A stretch of DNA of 43,684 bases, taken from contig PFWU01000012.1 in the NCBI GenBank assembly GCA_002791295.1, positions 1 through 43,684 of the forward strand, written 5' to 3'. The notes beneath the pieces are model-generated. The model saw nothing but the letters and a program-made list of their open reading frames with translations. It was not told the DNA's origin and made no database searches. Below are positions 27,576-37,863 of the stretch, one piece after another. The translations under genes were made by a program, and so were the position numbers. Origin of the DNA: Candidatus Uhrbacteria bacterium CG_4_9_14_3_um_filter_50_9. GTDB taxonomy: Bacteria; Patescibacteriota; Patescibacteriia; UBA9934; GWF2-40-263. Numbering within the stretch: position 1 is the first letter of the stretch; every line of letters starts with the position of its first letter.

Positions 27576-28774
27576 TGCCTAGGGAGGTTCTTCGTATCTC
27601 AGCGTTCTCTCTACTGACAACCCTTATTCTGGGTATCAGTGTTGTGTTTGCACAGGAGGTTGTCTCAGATGAGATCAACTCATTGAACCAAAGTATTGAG
27701 GATAAGCAGCAGAGTATTGACCAAATTTCTCGACAGATTGATTCCTATCAATCATTGATTGATCGAAAGCAAGCTGAAGAAGCAAGTCTAAGTGCTGAAC
27801 TAGATCTCTTAAGTAACCGGACCAAAAAAACAGAACTTCAGATCATACAAACAGAGCAGGAAATTGATCTTGTCAACGAGGAGATGCACCTCGTTGAGAC
27901 AGAAATTCATACACTTGAAACACAACTCACAGAACAAGAACAGATGATTGCAGATGTTTTGCGACAAATTCAAGTTGTAGATAATGACCTTCCATTCCAA
28001 TCTTTCTTTGGAACAGAATCCTTAGCTGACTTGTTTGATGAGTTGGAGCAGCTTGAAACGATCAACACAGACCTCAAACAGGCTGTGGAGCTTGCACAAG
28101 TGGCAAAGAACCAGCTCTTTGAAAAGCGCGAGCGAGAAGATAGTAAACGTGAGCAACTTGAAGAGTTGGAATTGGCGCTTATAGATGAAATTGAACTTCT
28201 TGAAGAAGAAGAACGGTCAACGGAAGTCCTTATTAGTGCGACTCAACAGTCTGAGGCTGAATTTCAACTCTTACTCAATCAATTGGCTCAGGAAGAAGCC
28301 TTCATCAACCAACAAATTTCTTTACTCCAGGCAGAAATTGAAGGGAAGCTTAATGCAAATGACGAAGTAGGGGACAGCTCAATTCTTTCATGGCCAGTCA
28401 ACCCAACGACACGTGGTATTTCAGCCTATTTTCATGACCCAACCTATCCATTTAGAAATCTTTTTGAACACTCAGGTCTAGATCTTCCAGCGACTTCCGG
28501 AACACCCATTTCATCAGCAGCACCGGGTTATGTAGCCTGGACGAGGGTAGGGAGGTTGTATGGAAACTATGTGATGATTATTCATGCTGACGGGGTTGCA
28601 ACGCTCTATGCTCACATGTCACGCATTGATGTCTCTCCTGATCAATTTGTTACGCGTGGGCAGACGATTGGAGCCGTAGGGAGCACAGGGTTTTCTACAG
28701 GCCCACACGTACACTTTGAAGTCCGCAAGAACGGCATTCCAACAAATCCACTCGACTACTTAATTACTTACTAG
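27572..28774 (+). CDS. M23-family metallopeptidase with N-terminal coiled coil (EnvC/NlpD-like)
   Basis: Signal peptide, long coiled coil, C-terminal HSGLDLPATSGTPISSAAPGYV...YAHMS...GPHVHFEVRKNGIPTNPLDYL. Confidence 0.92.
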   Translation: MMPREVLRISAFSLLTTLILGISVVFAQEVVSDEINSLNQSIEDKQQSIDQISRQIDSYQSLIDRKQAEEASLSAELDLLSNRTKKTELQIIQTEQEIDLVNEEMHLVETEIHTLETQLTEQEQMIADVLRQIQVVDNDLPFQSFFGTESLADLFDELEQLETINTDLKQAVELAQVAKNQLFEKREREDSKREQLEELELALIDEIELLEEEERSTEVLISATQQSEAEFQLLLNQLAQEEAFINQQISLLQAEIEGKLNANDEVGDSSILSWPVNPTTRGISAYFHDPTYPFRNLFEHSGLDLPATSGTPISSAAPGYVAWTRVGRLYGNYVMIIHADGVATLYAHMSRIDVSPDQFVTRGQTIGAVGSTGFSTGPHVHFEVRKNGIPTNPLDYLITY

Positions 28775-28775
28775 T

Positions 28776-29009
28776 ATGACCCTTGTCGGCATTCTCACAT
28801 TTATTGGTTGGGTATTTACACTCACCCCTCTTCTTATTGTAATAGGGGTGAGTGCTGTGATGATTAAAGGCGCTGCTGGTGATGATGACCTCATTATGGC
28901 TCTCACCATGCTAGGGATCACCATTTTCGTCATTGGAGTCATCCTGCTTATCCTTGTCTATCTTTCTGGGATGTTTGAACAGGGTGGTGCCCTGACCCTT
29001 CTTCAGTAA
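28776..29009 (+). CDS. Small two-TM membrane protein
   Basis: 77 aa hydrophobic ORF immediately after the M23 peptidase gene. Confidence 0.6.
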   Translation: MTLVGILTFIGWVFTLTPLLIVIGVSAVMIKGAAGDDDLIMALTMLGITIFVIGVILLILVYLSGMFEQGGALTLLQ

Positions 29010-29027
29010 AATTAATCAATTAATTTT
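29008..29027. repeat. AT-only perfect inverted repeat between convergent genes
   Basis: AAAATTAAT-ca-ATTAATTTT. Confidence 0.55.
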
Positions 29028-29119
29028 GTGTCGCACAATATACCTTATACGACACTAAGAAATTGACCTGAGAGAAAGAGGAGGTGTGTAGGTACCTTGG
29101 AAAACAAAAGCAAGTGGGA

Positions 29120-29947
29120 CTATTTAAAGTAAATATGGTCTCCAAAGCGTAAATCGATGTAATCAAGTGCGGATGGATCATCGACTTGCGTTGCCAGGAC
29201 CGTTTCCAAACGACTGGCCTGGGCATCAATATCACCGGTTGGATCAAACAGTAACGCATACCCAGCCGCTGTTGTGACACTCACCCACTTTCCAGCAAGG
29301 CGGTCAAAGATAGTGTCGTAAAATGAGATGCCCTGTGCTTGGAGATGCTCATGAAACAAGAGTGTTCCGTTCACTTCTTTTTCCGTAAGCACAGCCTCCC
29401 CGATTGATACTGGCAGGTTGTTTTTATCGATGAATAGCGGCAGATCTTTCTGAATTTCCTCCCCTTCCCTCTTACGAACAACCGTACCAGTCAAATCAAC
29501 AATGTACTCAGACTCACCTGTTTTCCAAATCAAGTTCGAAGTGCGTTCCTCGAGGGTGATGTAAAGCACTGTGCCTTGTGTGGAAACATCGATGGTTGCA
29601 AAGGTGAAGATCGATGAGAGCTGGTTCACGAGATCCAGCGGCCTAAAGAGAAAAATATTTGCACGAGTGAATAAAAAAAGGGCATCACGATTCACATAGT
29701 TAAGAATTTCAAACTCTAGACTCGTCTTTGAGCTATGTTCAACCCCCGTTATAACGACATCACGAATATTAAGTTTTTGGTGTCCAAGAGAAACAACCAC
29801 AATCAATACAATAACCGATATAACACCAACAGCGATCACTGCATGTTTCCACGGTAACTCAGACTTTCGTTTAAAAAATGGATTCTGAAAACGTTTTGAT
29901 TGGTATCGCTTTCTTGAATCTCGTTTAAAGTAGTTTTTCTTTGGCAT
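29120..29947 (-). CDS. FtsQ/DivIB-like cell division protein (POTRA)
   Basis: Basic cytosolic N-terminus, one TM, then LNIRDVVITGVEHSSKTSLE... POTRA-like region and FtsQ-like beta domain. Confidence 0.75.
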   Translation of the reverse strand: MPKKNYFKRDSRKRYQSKRFQNPFFKRKSELPWKHAVIAVGVISVIVLIVVVSLGHQKLNIRDVVITGVEHSSKTSLEFEILNYVNRDALFLFTRANIFLFRPLDLVNQLSSIFTFATIDVSTQGTVLYITLEERTSNLIWKTGESEYIVDLTGTVVRKREGEEIQKDLPLFIDKNNLPVSIGEAVLTEKEVNGTLLFHEHLQAQGISFYDTIFDRLAGKWVSVTTAAGYALLFDPTGDIDAQASRLETVLATQVDDPSALDYIDLRFGDHIYFK

Positions 29948-29948
29948 G

Positions 29949-31088
29949 CTAGATCACCAATCTTGGAATAATTGGATTGATGCGTGTCACAATTTCATAG
30001 TTGATCGTGCCAATTTTTTTTGCCATGTCATCAGCTGAAATAACGTGACGTCCCTCTGTACCCAATAATATCACTTCATCCTCTTTTTGGATGTCTGGAA
30101 CTGAAGACACATCCACCATGCACATATTCATGCAGATGCGGCCAATCACTTTACAACGGCAGCCACGGATCAAAACTTCTCCAACAGAAGAAAGTCCTCG
30201 GTCGAATCCATCAAAATAACCTACTGGAATCACGGCAATTCTACCCCGTCGTTTCATCACCTCCGTGAGTCCATACCCGACCGGTGTCCCCATTGAAATT
30301 GACTTTACCTGAGCAACGCGAGTTTTCCACGTGAGTGCGGGACGCAGATCACATTTAAGGTGTTGATTGCGCACCGTCTGCTGAACCAGCTCCGAGGACC
30401 AAAGACCATACAAAGAAATTCCAGCACGAACGAGTGTTGCATGCGTATCCGGATAAAGAATAATCGCAGCTGAACAAGCACAGTGAACAAGCTCTGGGTC
30501 AAAACCGAGCTCTCTTACAGCATCTACAGCTTCTTGAAATCTAGAAAATTGTAGGGTGGCGTACTCAGGGTTAGATGAATCCTCAATATTCGCAAAATGG
30601 GTTGAAACACCAGCAAGGCGTACATGTGGCATTCTCTGTAGATCCTTTAGTAAATCCAGCAAGTCATCCTTCAGGACTCCTTGTCGTGATGTTCCGGTCT
30701 CGATCTTTAGATGAATTTGCGCTTGTTTGGCTAGCTGCTTTGCTACGGATTCCGCCTGTTCAATCCCCTCTTTGTCGTAGAGTGTTAAATGAATATTTGA
30801 TTTGATTGCGTCTTCATAACGCTCAAAGAGTGTATAACCGAGGACAATAATAAGGCTTGATGGAAAAAGGGCCCTGAGACTAAGTGCTTCATCAATACTA
30901 TCAACGGCGAAGGCGTCCACTCCTGCCCTACCCGCAATTTGGGCGACCTCTTTTAACCCATGTCCATAAGCGTTTGATTTTAGAACAGCACAAAATCGCG
31001 CATTTTTTTCTAATAACAACCTTAGTGTTTCAATGTTATGGGTAAGAGCGCGTTCGCTTACTTCAACCCATGTTCGATGTCGGTGCAT
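29949..31088 (-). CDS. alr: Alanine racemase
   Basis: RFCAVLKSNAYGHGL PLP-lysine motif; VGYGLTEVMKRRGRIAVIPVGYFDG; RICMNMCMVDVS. Confidence 0.95.
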   Translation of the reverse strand: MHRHRTWVEVSERALTHNIETLRLLLEKNARFCAVLKSNAYGHGLKEVAQIAGRAGVDAFAVDSIDEALSLRALFPSSLIIVLGYTLFERYEDAIKSNIHLTLYDKEGIEQAESVAKQLAKQAQIHLKIETGTSRQGVLKDDLLDLLKDLQRMPHVRLAGVSTHFANIEDSSNPEYATLQFSRFQEAVDAVRELGFDPELVHCACSAAIILYPDTHATLVRAGISLYGLWSSELVQQTVRNQHLKCDLRPALTWKTRVAQVKSISMGTPVGYGLTEVMKRRGRIAVIPVGYFDGFDRGLSSVGEVLIRGCRCKVIGRICMNMCMVDVSSVPDIQKEDEVILLGTEGRHVISADDMAKKIGTINYEIVTRINPIIPRLVI

Positions 31089-31109
31089 AGCATCAGCCTC
31101 TTACGGCTA

Positions 31110-31484
31110 TTAAATTTTCTTGATGCGGAGCATGGGGATGTAGGCATCATGTTCACTCATCCAGCGAATCAGATCCTGCTCAAGTTCGTATTGATCATGA
31201 CCAACAACAATAAGATCGGGGTTTGTCGCCTTCAAAATATCAAAAGAGCCGAGTTCTGTATCACATGCGTGAACCTCATCCACAAATGGAAGGTTCTTGA
31301 GCGCTTGCATACGCTGTGCAAGAATCTGACCAACACGTTTTTGCTTCAATGTATTTACATGCTCGTCCCGAGCGACACCAACAACAAGCACGTCTCCACG
31401 TGCTTTTGCTGAACGTAAAAAGAAGTAGTGACCTGGATGAAGACCGTCAAAGGTCCCAAATACAAGAACGCGCTTTCCTGCCAT
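31110..31484 (-). CDS. Cytidylyltransferase-like nucleotidyltransferase (TagD/RibL-like)
   Basis: RVLVFGTFDGLHPGHYFFLRSAKARGDVLVVGVARDEHV. Confidence 0.8.
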   Translation of the reverse strand: MAGKRVLVFGTFDGLHPGHYFFLRSAKARGDVLVVGVARDEHVNTLKQKRVGQILAQRMQALKNLPFVDEVHACDTELGSFDILKATNPDLIVVGHDQYELEQDLIRWMSEHDAYIPMLRIKKI

Positions 31485-31485
31485 A

Positions 31486-32964
31486 CTACTCTTCTTGCTC
31501 GGGACGCAGTGTTGGAAACAAGATGACCTCCTTAATATTTTTCGCACCCGTCAGAAGCATAATCATTCGATCAATCCCAATTCCAAGTCCACATGCCGGA
31601 GGCATGCCATGCTTGATCGCTTCAAGATAGGCAAAGTCTGTTTGATGCGCTTCGTCAAATCCTGCTTTTTCTCGATCCTTCTCTTCAATAAATCGTTGTT
31701 CAAGATCCACAGGATCATTGAGCTCTGAATAGTTGTTTCCAATCTCACTTCCCAGCGCAAACGCCTCAAAACGCTCAACAAAACGTTTATCTGAAGCTCG
31801 TTTGGCAAGCGGAGAGACCTCGACTGGATAATCGTAGATAATGGTAGGCTGAATCAGTTTTTCCTCTACAAGTTCCTCAAACGCAAAGGCTAAGAGTTCA
31901 CCTACGCTTGTGATGCGGCCTACTTCTTCTTGAGCCTTCTTTGAAAGTTTTTCTTTAAGAACGGCTCGTGCGGGTTCAAGCTCACCCCATGTTTCCGTTG
32001 GAAGACCTCCAATTTCTGCCACAGAGTCAATGAGCCTCATACGTTTCCATGGGCGCTGTAGTTCAATCAGTACCTCTTCGTGCTGCACGTGTGTTGTTCC
32101 AAGAGCTTTTTGTGCAGCGTATTCAAAAATCTCTTCAAAGAGATCCATGCCGTAGTCCACATTTTCATAGGCAACCTGTGCTTCAAACATGGTGAACTCG
32201 GGATTGTGGTCACGATCGATTCCTTCGTTACGAAAGACTTTAGTGATCTCATAAACCTTCTCGAATCCACCCACAAGCAAGCGTTTCAAATACATTTCAT
32301 CTGAAATGCGCAAAAAGAAATCTGCATCAAGGGCGTTATGGTGCGTCACAAAAGGCTTCGCAAATCCCCCACCGTAAATTGGTTGCAACGTTGGTGTCTC
32401 TACTTCCATGAATCCTTTTACGTCCAAAAGTTCACGGATGGCTGAGATGATTCTTGTACGCTTCATCATGCGCTCTCGCACATCCTCATTCATGATTAAA
32501 TCTAGATAGCGCTTGCGGAATCGTGTCTCAATATCACTCACCCCATGCCATTTCTCGGGAAGTGGTAGCGTGCTCTTCGTCAACATCTTGTACGCTTGGA
32601 TATTGAGTGTGGGCTCCCCTTTCTTGGTTGCGAACGCTGTTCCATGCACCTCAAGAAAGTCAGCAACATCCACGGTTGCATGAAATTGGCTGTACACATC
32701 CTCTCCAACCTCGTCACGCTTCAATGCAAGTTGAGACGTTCCTGATGCATCCTGTAGCTGCAGGAATGTGAGTCCTCCATGTTTACGCAAAAGCCGAATA
32801 CGTCCAACGAGTGTCACGCGATCACCTGATGATTCAAGCCTGTTGAAGTCAGACAAAAAAGCGCGCACCTCATGAGTGCGGGACGTTTTAGACGGATATG
32901 GGTCCACCCCTGTCTCACGGATTGCGGCAAGTCGATTAAGTCGGTCTTGTTCTTCTTGTGTCAT
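31486..32964 (-). CDS. lysS: Lysyl-tRNA synthetase, class II
   Basis: OB fold plus class II motifs (RKRYLDLIMN, FRNEGIDRDHNPEFTMFEAQVAY, GLGIGIDRMIMLLTGAKNIKEVILFPTLRPE). Confidence 0.96.
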   Translation of the reverse strand: MTQEEQDRLNRLAAIRETGVDPYPSKTSRTHEVRAFLSDFNRLESSGDRVTLVGRIRLLRKHGGLTFLQLQDASGTSQLALKRDEVGEDVYSQFHATVDVADFLEVHGTAFATKKGEPTLNIQAYKMLTKSTLPLPEKWHGVSDIETRFRKRYLDLIMNEDVRERMMKRTRIISAIRELLDVKGFMEVETPTLQPIYGGGFAKPFVTHHNALDADFFLRISDEMYLKRLLVGGFEKVYEITKVFRNEGIDRDHNPEFTMFEAQVAYENVDYGMDLFEEIFEYAAQKALGTTHVQHEEVLIELQRPWKRMRLIDSVAEIGGLPTETWGELEPARAVLKEKLSKKAQEEVGRITSVGELLAFAFEELVEEKLIQPTIIYDYPVEVSPLAKRASDKRFVERFEAFALGSEIGNNYSELNDPVDLEQRFIEEKDREKAGFDEAHQTDFAYLEAIKHGMPPACGLGIGIDRMIMLLTGAKNIKEVILFPTLRPEQEE

Positions 32965-32989
32965 AAAAAATACAGCGAAATATGCCGTA

Positions 32990-33018
32990 TTTTTACTATC
33001 TTTTGGGTAAATTGTCAA
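32990..33018 (-). promoter_or_regulatory. Putative lysS promoter: TTGACA-17 bp-TAAAAA
   Basis: Consensus -35 and 17 bp spacer, weak -10. Confidence 0.45.
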
Positions 33019-33021
33019 AAG

Positions 33022-33477
33022 CTACTGAATCTTGATGATTGTGTACACAATCTTACCGGACAGGACATCAATTTCAACGGAATCACCAACCTTCCTACCA
33101 AAGAATGCGGCACCCAGAGGAGACTCGTTACTAATCCTTCCGCTCATAGGATCTGCCTCTGTCGACCCTACGAGTGAGAACGTTTTTTCTTCGCCATCAA
33201 CCGTAACAATAAAGGTTGTTCCAAGTGTAATCACTGAGCCGCCAGTTGATTCCTCGACAATAACCGTATCGTGAATCATGGCCTCAATCTCGAAAATACG
33301 AGCCTCGTTGAGACTTTGTCGTTCCTTCGCTTCCTGATATTCGAAATTCTCTGAGATATCACCTAATTCTTTTGCTGCACCGATATCCTCTGCGATCTCT
33401 CCTCTCGTGATTTTTTTGCGTGTTTCAAGCTCTGATTTCAGCGCACTCAAAGCCTCTTCTGATAAATAGGTTGGCAT
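33022..33477 (-). CDS. greA: Transcription elongation factor GreA
   Basis: MPTYLSEEALSALKSELETRKKITRGEIAEDIGAAKELGDISENFEYQEAKERQ. Confidence 0.94.
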   Translation of the reverse strand: MPTYLSEEALSALKSELETRKKITRGEIAEDIGAAKELGDISENFEYQEAKERQSLNEARIFEIEAMIHDTVIVEESTGGSVITLGTTFIVTVDGEEKTFSLVGSTEADPMSGRISNESPLGAAFFGRKVGDSVEIDVLSGKIVYTIIKIQ

Positions 33478-33492
33478 ACGTGTTTACCCAGA

Positions 33493-34572
33493 CTATGTTG
33501 GGTGCTTCTCTGTGTCAAGAGTTTTTGGTTGGAGTGTTGCGAAAAATGTACTAATAGGAACCGTTAACACAAGCGCACTTGTGCCAGCAAACGTACGAAC
33601 AATCTCTTCCGCAACAACTTCATACTGAAGGAACGATTGCCAGGAACCACTGAAGTGCATGAATAAAAGAAGAAGTGGAAGAGCCGCACCTGCGTAGACC
33701 AGTACAAGGGTATTCACTGTTGAGGCAATGTGATGGCGACCAACACTCATCGCCCGCTTAAACAACGTCCTGCGATCCGTATAGGGGTTCGCTCTAAGAA
33801 GCTCTTCGACAACCTCATTTTGCGTAATAGCAATGTCATCCAAAACACCAGCAGCTCCTAAGATAATTCCCGCCATAAGGAGACCTACAGGGAGCTTGAT
33901 TGTGGAGATTTCCCAGAACAAAAGCGTTGCTTCTTCTGTGCCAAGACCCGTCAGATGTGCCAACCCTGTGAACAAAATCGTAAAGAGTAGGACGAGACCA
34001 AGTCCTGCAACAGAACTTAAGAACGCTAAAAAAGTTTGTCGTTTGATCCCGTGAGACAGATGCATGTTCACAGCAAGAATGACAATGGAACCAAGGACCG
34101 TCACAGTCACAGGATCCGCTCCAGCGAGTATCGATGGGAACACCCACCAAAACAAAATAAGCATCGTCACACCAAGTCCAATGATTGAACGTAGTCCTCG
34201 TAAAAGTCCAACGCAAAGCGTAATGAGGAGAAAGAGTCCTCCAATGAGGTACAAGGCGTTCACGCGAGGAATGTCCTTGTAGAAGGCTGTTGTCCCATCA
34301 GCTTCTTCGACAATCTCCACAAGAATATTATCTCCTTCCTCAAGTTTAAGAGAAAGCCCACCCAAGAGCGATTCCTTTGTATCAACAAAAAAAGATTCTC
34401 CGTATGTGGTTTCAACGTTCAGCGTATAATCCAGAAGACCACGATCATTCATTTCTTCTGTGACGACCTCACTGATTCTCACGTTTTCTTCCCGATGTTC
34501 AATTGTCTGTGCACTCACCGAAATCGGAATGAGACAGATGAGCACGAGAAGAATGCGTTTCATAAATGACAT
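33493..34572 (-). CDS. YibE/F family membrane protein
   Basis: Multi-TM C-terminal region with YibE/F-like DIAITQNEVVEELLRANP. Confidence 0.8.
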   Translation of the reverse strand: MSFMKRILLVLICLIPISVSAQTIEHREENVRISEVVTEEMNDRGLLDYTLNVETTYGESFFVDTKESLLGGLSLKLEEGDNILVEIVEEADGTTAFYKDIPRVNALYLIGGLFLLITLCVGLLRGLRSIIGLGVTMLILFWWVFPSILAGADPVTVTVLGSIVILAVNMHLSHGIKRQTFLAFLSSVAGLGLVLLFTILFTGLAHLTGLGTEEATLLFWEISTIKLPVGLLMAGIILGAAGVLDDIAITQNEVVEELLRANPYTDRRTLFKRAMSVGRHHIASTVNTLVLVYAGAALPLLLLFMHFSGSWQSFLQYEVVAEEIVRTFAGTSALVLTVPISTFFATLQPKTLDTEKHPT

Positions 34573-34607
34573 AGCTCCACTAGTATAACAAAATCCACAA
34601 AAGGTGC

Positions 34608-36551
34608 TTACATTCCCTGAGTAAACCACCAGTTGTAGATTGAGAATGCAAGTGGAACAGCTGCATCGTTACTCTCTCCACCTTCCTCGATGAGAACAAC
34701 GAGTGCAAGGTTTGGATCATCGTAAGGAGCAAATCCTGTAAACCAAGAGTGATAAGGGCGATCTCCGGGTGTCTGCGCTGTCCCTGTTTTTGCCGCAACA
34801 TCTTCTCCCAGGGCGGAAAGTGAACGTGCACTTCCAATCGTGACAGTTTGACGCATCCCCTGTCGAACAACTTCGAGTGCGTACGCATCCAATCCTTCAA
34901 TCTCCGTCATCTCTCCTTTTGAAAAATCAATCCATCCAGAACCATCAACCGTTTCGACCACATAAGGTTCAAACAAATACCCACCGTTTGCGATCACAGA
35001 CGTTGCCACAGCCATCTGAAGCGGTGTGGTCAGAAAATCTCCTTGACCAATGGAAAGATGATACGTGTCTCCAACATACCAACGCTCCCCCTTCGCCTCC
35101 TCCTTCCATTCCTTTGTCGGAAGAAACCCATCCTGTTCTCCCGATAAATCAACTCCGGTAGGGCTACCGAAACCAAAACGTGCAGCATACGTGTTAATAC
35201 GCTCAACCCCGAGGCCCGTCACAGAATCAAACCCACCTCCGATGATGTAAAAATACGTATTCACGGATTCGGAGATCGCTTTTCGGACATCTGTCACTCC
35301 ATGCCCACCAGCCTTCCAGTCAGGAAAGAACCACTGACCGATCCTAAGCCCACCAGTGGAAACAAAGGAGGTGTGTTCATTCACCACGCCTTCAGCAAGG
35401 GCTGCATAAGCAATAAAGGGCTTAAACGTGGATCCCGAAGGATACTCACCAGCAATAGCTCTTGGAAACAACGGCTGATCTGGATCATTAAGAAATGCCT
35501 GGTAATTTTCTGTACTAATGCCGTTAACAAAGAGATTGCTGTCGAACGTCGGCAGGCTGACCATGGCGCGGATGGCTCCTGTTTGAGGATCAACGGCCAC
35601 CACGGATCCTCGTGAGGCACCAACACGATCCAATGTGTTCTGAAGTTCAAGTTCAATGTATTTTTGAAAATCTAAATCAATACTTAAGGAAATATCTGCG
35701 CCAGGTACTGGAGATTCTTCTGTCACGACAGCAAGCTTCGTCCCTTGTGCATCAACTTCATATACAAGCTGACCAGGGATCCCTCTGAGCACGCTTTCGG
35801 CTGTACGTTCCACCCCTGACTTCCCCACCTCATCAATAGGTCGGTACGTATCGTCAAGCGTTTCAAGTTCTGAGGCACTTACATTACCTGTATATCCCAA
35901 CACATGAGAGAGTGAAGGGGCTGAAGAACTGTAAACTCTCTTGGTTCCTGTGACGAGATCGAATGCGTCAATCGAGGCCAGTTCAATTGCAAGACGCATC
36001 GCTGTTTCATAGGAAAGATACTCCTTCACGGGAATCGCATCGTAAGGCCTTGAGATAAAATCAGAAATTAATAAATCAATATCTGTTCGCACAAGTCCTG
36101 CAAGAGAAGCCACATATTCAATTTGTTCCGTCCGCTCCTCTTCGTCGATAGGGAGATCCCCTATGGTCATGGTGAGTGAAAAAGTTGCTTCATTCGATGC
36201 CAGGAGTTGACCATGACGATCAAAAATAGACCCTCGTGGAGGGACAATAAGTTTAACTGATTCTCGATTCCGTACGGAGAGTGCCTGATAGTGTCCCCCC
36301 TCAACAATTTGAAGTTGTGCTGAGCGTCCTAGAAAAAGGAAAAGAAATGAGAGGATGAAAATAGAAAAGAGGCGTAACCGCTTTGAACCTATCTTCATCT
36401 TTACAAACTGTGTTTTGTTCGAAGTCACCTCATCAAACTCCACATACTCATGACTCATGTCCCCGAGATTCTGATGATGAACAGTTCCAAAACGGCCGTC
36501 ATCTTGAAGGATAAAGAGATGTTTTGTTGTGGATTTACGAAACCAAGACAT
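34608..36551 (-). CDS. mrdA: Penicillin-binding protein 2 (elongasome transpeptidase)
   Basis: TM then transpeptidase domain: SGSTFK (SxxK), SVN, KTGTAQ motifs; next to mreBCD. Confidence 0.92.
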   Translation of the reverse strand: MSWFRKSTTKHLFILQDDGRFGTVHHQNLGDMSHEYVEFDEVTSNKTQFVKMKIGSKRLRLFSIFILSFLFLFLGRSAQLQIVEGGHYQALSVRNRESVKLIVPPRGSIFDRHGQLLASNEATFSLTMTIGDLPIDEEERTEQIEYVASLAGLVRTDIDLLISDFISRPYDAIPVKEYLSYETAMRLAIELASIDAFDLVTGTKRVYSSSAPSLSHVLGYTGNVSASELETLDDTYRPIDEVGKSGVERTAESVLRGIPGQLVYEVDAQGTKLAVVTEESPVPGADISLSIDLDFQKYIELELQNTLDRVGASRGSVVAVDPQTGAIRAMVSLPTFDSNLFVNGISTENYQAFLNDPDQPLFPRAIAGEYPSGSTFKPFIAYAALAEGVVNEHTSFVSTGGLRIGQWFFPDWKAGGHGVTDVRKAISESVNTYFYIIGGGFDSVTGLGVERINTYAARFGFGSPTGVDLSGEQDGFLPTKEWKEEAKGERWYVGDTYHLSIGQGDFLTTPLQMAVATSVIANGGYLFEPYVVETVDGSGWIDFSKGEMTEIEGLDAYALEVVRQGMRQTVTIGSARSLSALGEDVAAKTGTAQTPGDRPYHSWFTGFAPYDDPNLALVVLIEEGGESNDAAVPLAFSIYNWWFTQGM

Positions 36552-36553
36552 GT

Positions 36554-37060
36554 TTAGAAGAGAGAGTGAATACGAGAAACAAAGGATCGTTGAAGTGGAA
36601 AGAAAAAAAGTAATAACACCGTTGCCCCAATCATGCGCCAAAACGTAAAACTGAAATAATCTTCAAGAGAGATAATGGACGTGTCAGTGAGCTGTGTTGC
36701 AAACAGTGTTAGGATCTCTGTCACCGAGAGAACAATGAGCACCGAGACGGTTGTACCGAGTACACCATAGAACGAACGATTAGAAAACAGGAGTCGTGAC
36801 ATGATGAGCGCCGCAACAGCAGCAATTGCATAGGCAAGCGTCGCAAATGGAAGTGTGTGCAAACGGAACAGATCAAGAAGGATGCCGTACAGAATAATCC
36901 AGCCAATGGCATAGGGATCATTCTGCGCCTGCAATCTCAAGATGCTTAGTGTGATAACCAAAGGAGCAGCAGAGAACGGAAATGGCAATGAAGAGATGAA
37001 AGCGAGCTCTAGAGAAGTTAAAAGAATGAACAGCAGGATGAACCAGAGAATGCGTGTCAT
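36554..37060 (-). CDS. mreD: MreD-like membrane protein
   Basis: 168 aa polytopic protein between mreC and mrdA. Confidence 0.75.
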   Translation of the reverse strand: MTRILWFILLFILLTSLELAFISSLPFPFSAAPLVITLSILRLQAQNDPYAIGWIILYGILLDLFRLHTLPFATLAYAIAAVAALIMSRLLFSNRSFYGVLGTTVSVLIVLSVTEILTLFATQLTDTSIISLEDYFSFTFWRMIGATVLLLFFFPLQRSFVSRIHSLF

Positions 37061-37860
37061 AAAGTGTCCGTGAGGATGACAAGAACCTGAGAATATCTGT
37101 GGGCGTCTGCCACAGGCTCTACAACAGCTTCTTGAAATGGAGTCTGATCGTCAACAACAATGGCATTAATCACACCAACGAGTAGCCCACTTGGAACAGA
37201 CTCATCGAGCCCGGATGTCACAACAATATCATTCACTTCAATCCGCTCCTCTTCTGGAACAAAAGACATGGTCAGTAAATTCCCCATTCCTCCTTCAACG
37301 ATTCCAATGGTGCGGGTTTCATTGAGAATAGAGACTGCGAGCGCCATGTCTGGGTCTGACAATACCGTGACAGTTGATGTGTAAGGTCCTGTGCTTAGGA
37401 CTTTTCCAATAATGAACCCTTCCCCAACAACGACAGCCTGCCCCTCATGAATCCCATCCTCCTCACCTCGATCAATAAGAAAACGATTTGAATCCGGACC
37501 AATGCTTCGACCAGTGATGTTTGCAGAAACAGTTGAATAATTAGCTCTTTCAAGAAATCCCAACAGTTCCATCAAGGCATTGTTCTCGTCTCTTAAAAGT
37601 TCTAATTCTGTCTGATCGACCATGTAGGCGTCTCGCTGTCCAATAAGAACCTCTAGTTCACTCGGTAAAATTGATCCTGCCGTCAAAAAATAAAAGACAT
37701 CCTCATAGATGCTGGTTCCGAGGGCGGAAAGCGGTCGTTGAATAACGGATAAGACATCTACTGTTCGTCCAAAGAACAAGATGATGAGAAGAAGGACAAC
37801 CCCAGCAGGGAGATACAGACGTCGTGCGGATCTTGATGAGAGCAATGACCGCTTTGACAT
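37057..37860 (-). CDS. mreC: Rod shape-determining protein MreC
   Basis: N-terminal TM, coiled coil, then ITGRSIGPDSNRFLIDRGEEDGIHEGQAVVVGEGFIIGKV. Confidence 0.9.
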   Translation of the reverse strand: MSKRSLLSSRSARRLYLPAGVVLLLIILFFGRTVDVLSVIQRPLSALGTSIYEDVFYFLTAGSILPSELEVLIGQRDAYMVDQTELELLRDENNALMELLGFLERANYSTVSANITGRSIGPDSNRFLIDRGEEDGIHEGQAVVVGEGFIIGKVLSTGPYTSTVTVLSDPDMALAVSILNETRTIGIVEGGMGNLLTMSFVPEEERIEVNDIVVTSGLDESVPSGLLVGVINAIVVDDQTPFQEAVVEPVADAHRYSQVLVILTDTL

Positions 37861-37863
37861 AGG

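Noticed and set aside
29008-29027. AT-only palindrome as a strong bidirectional terminator
   Set aside because: Perfect inverted repeat but no G/C in the stem and only a 2-nt formal loop; reported only as a repeat.
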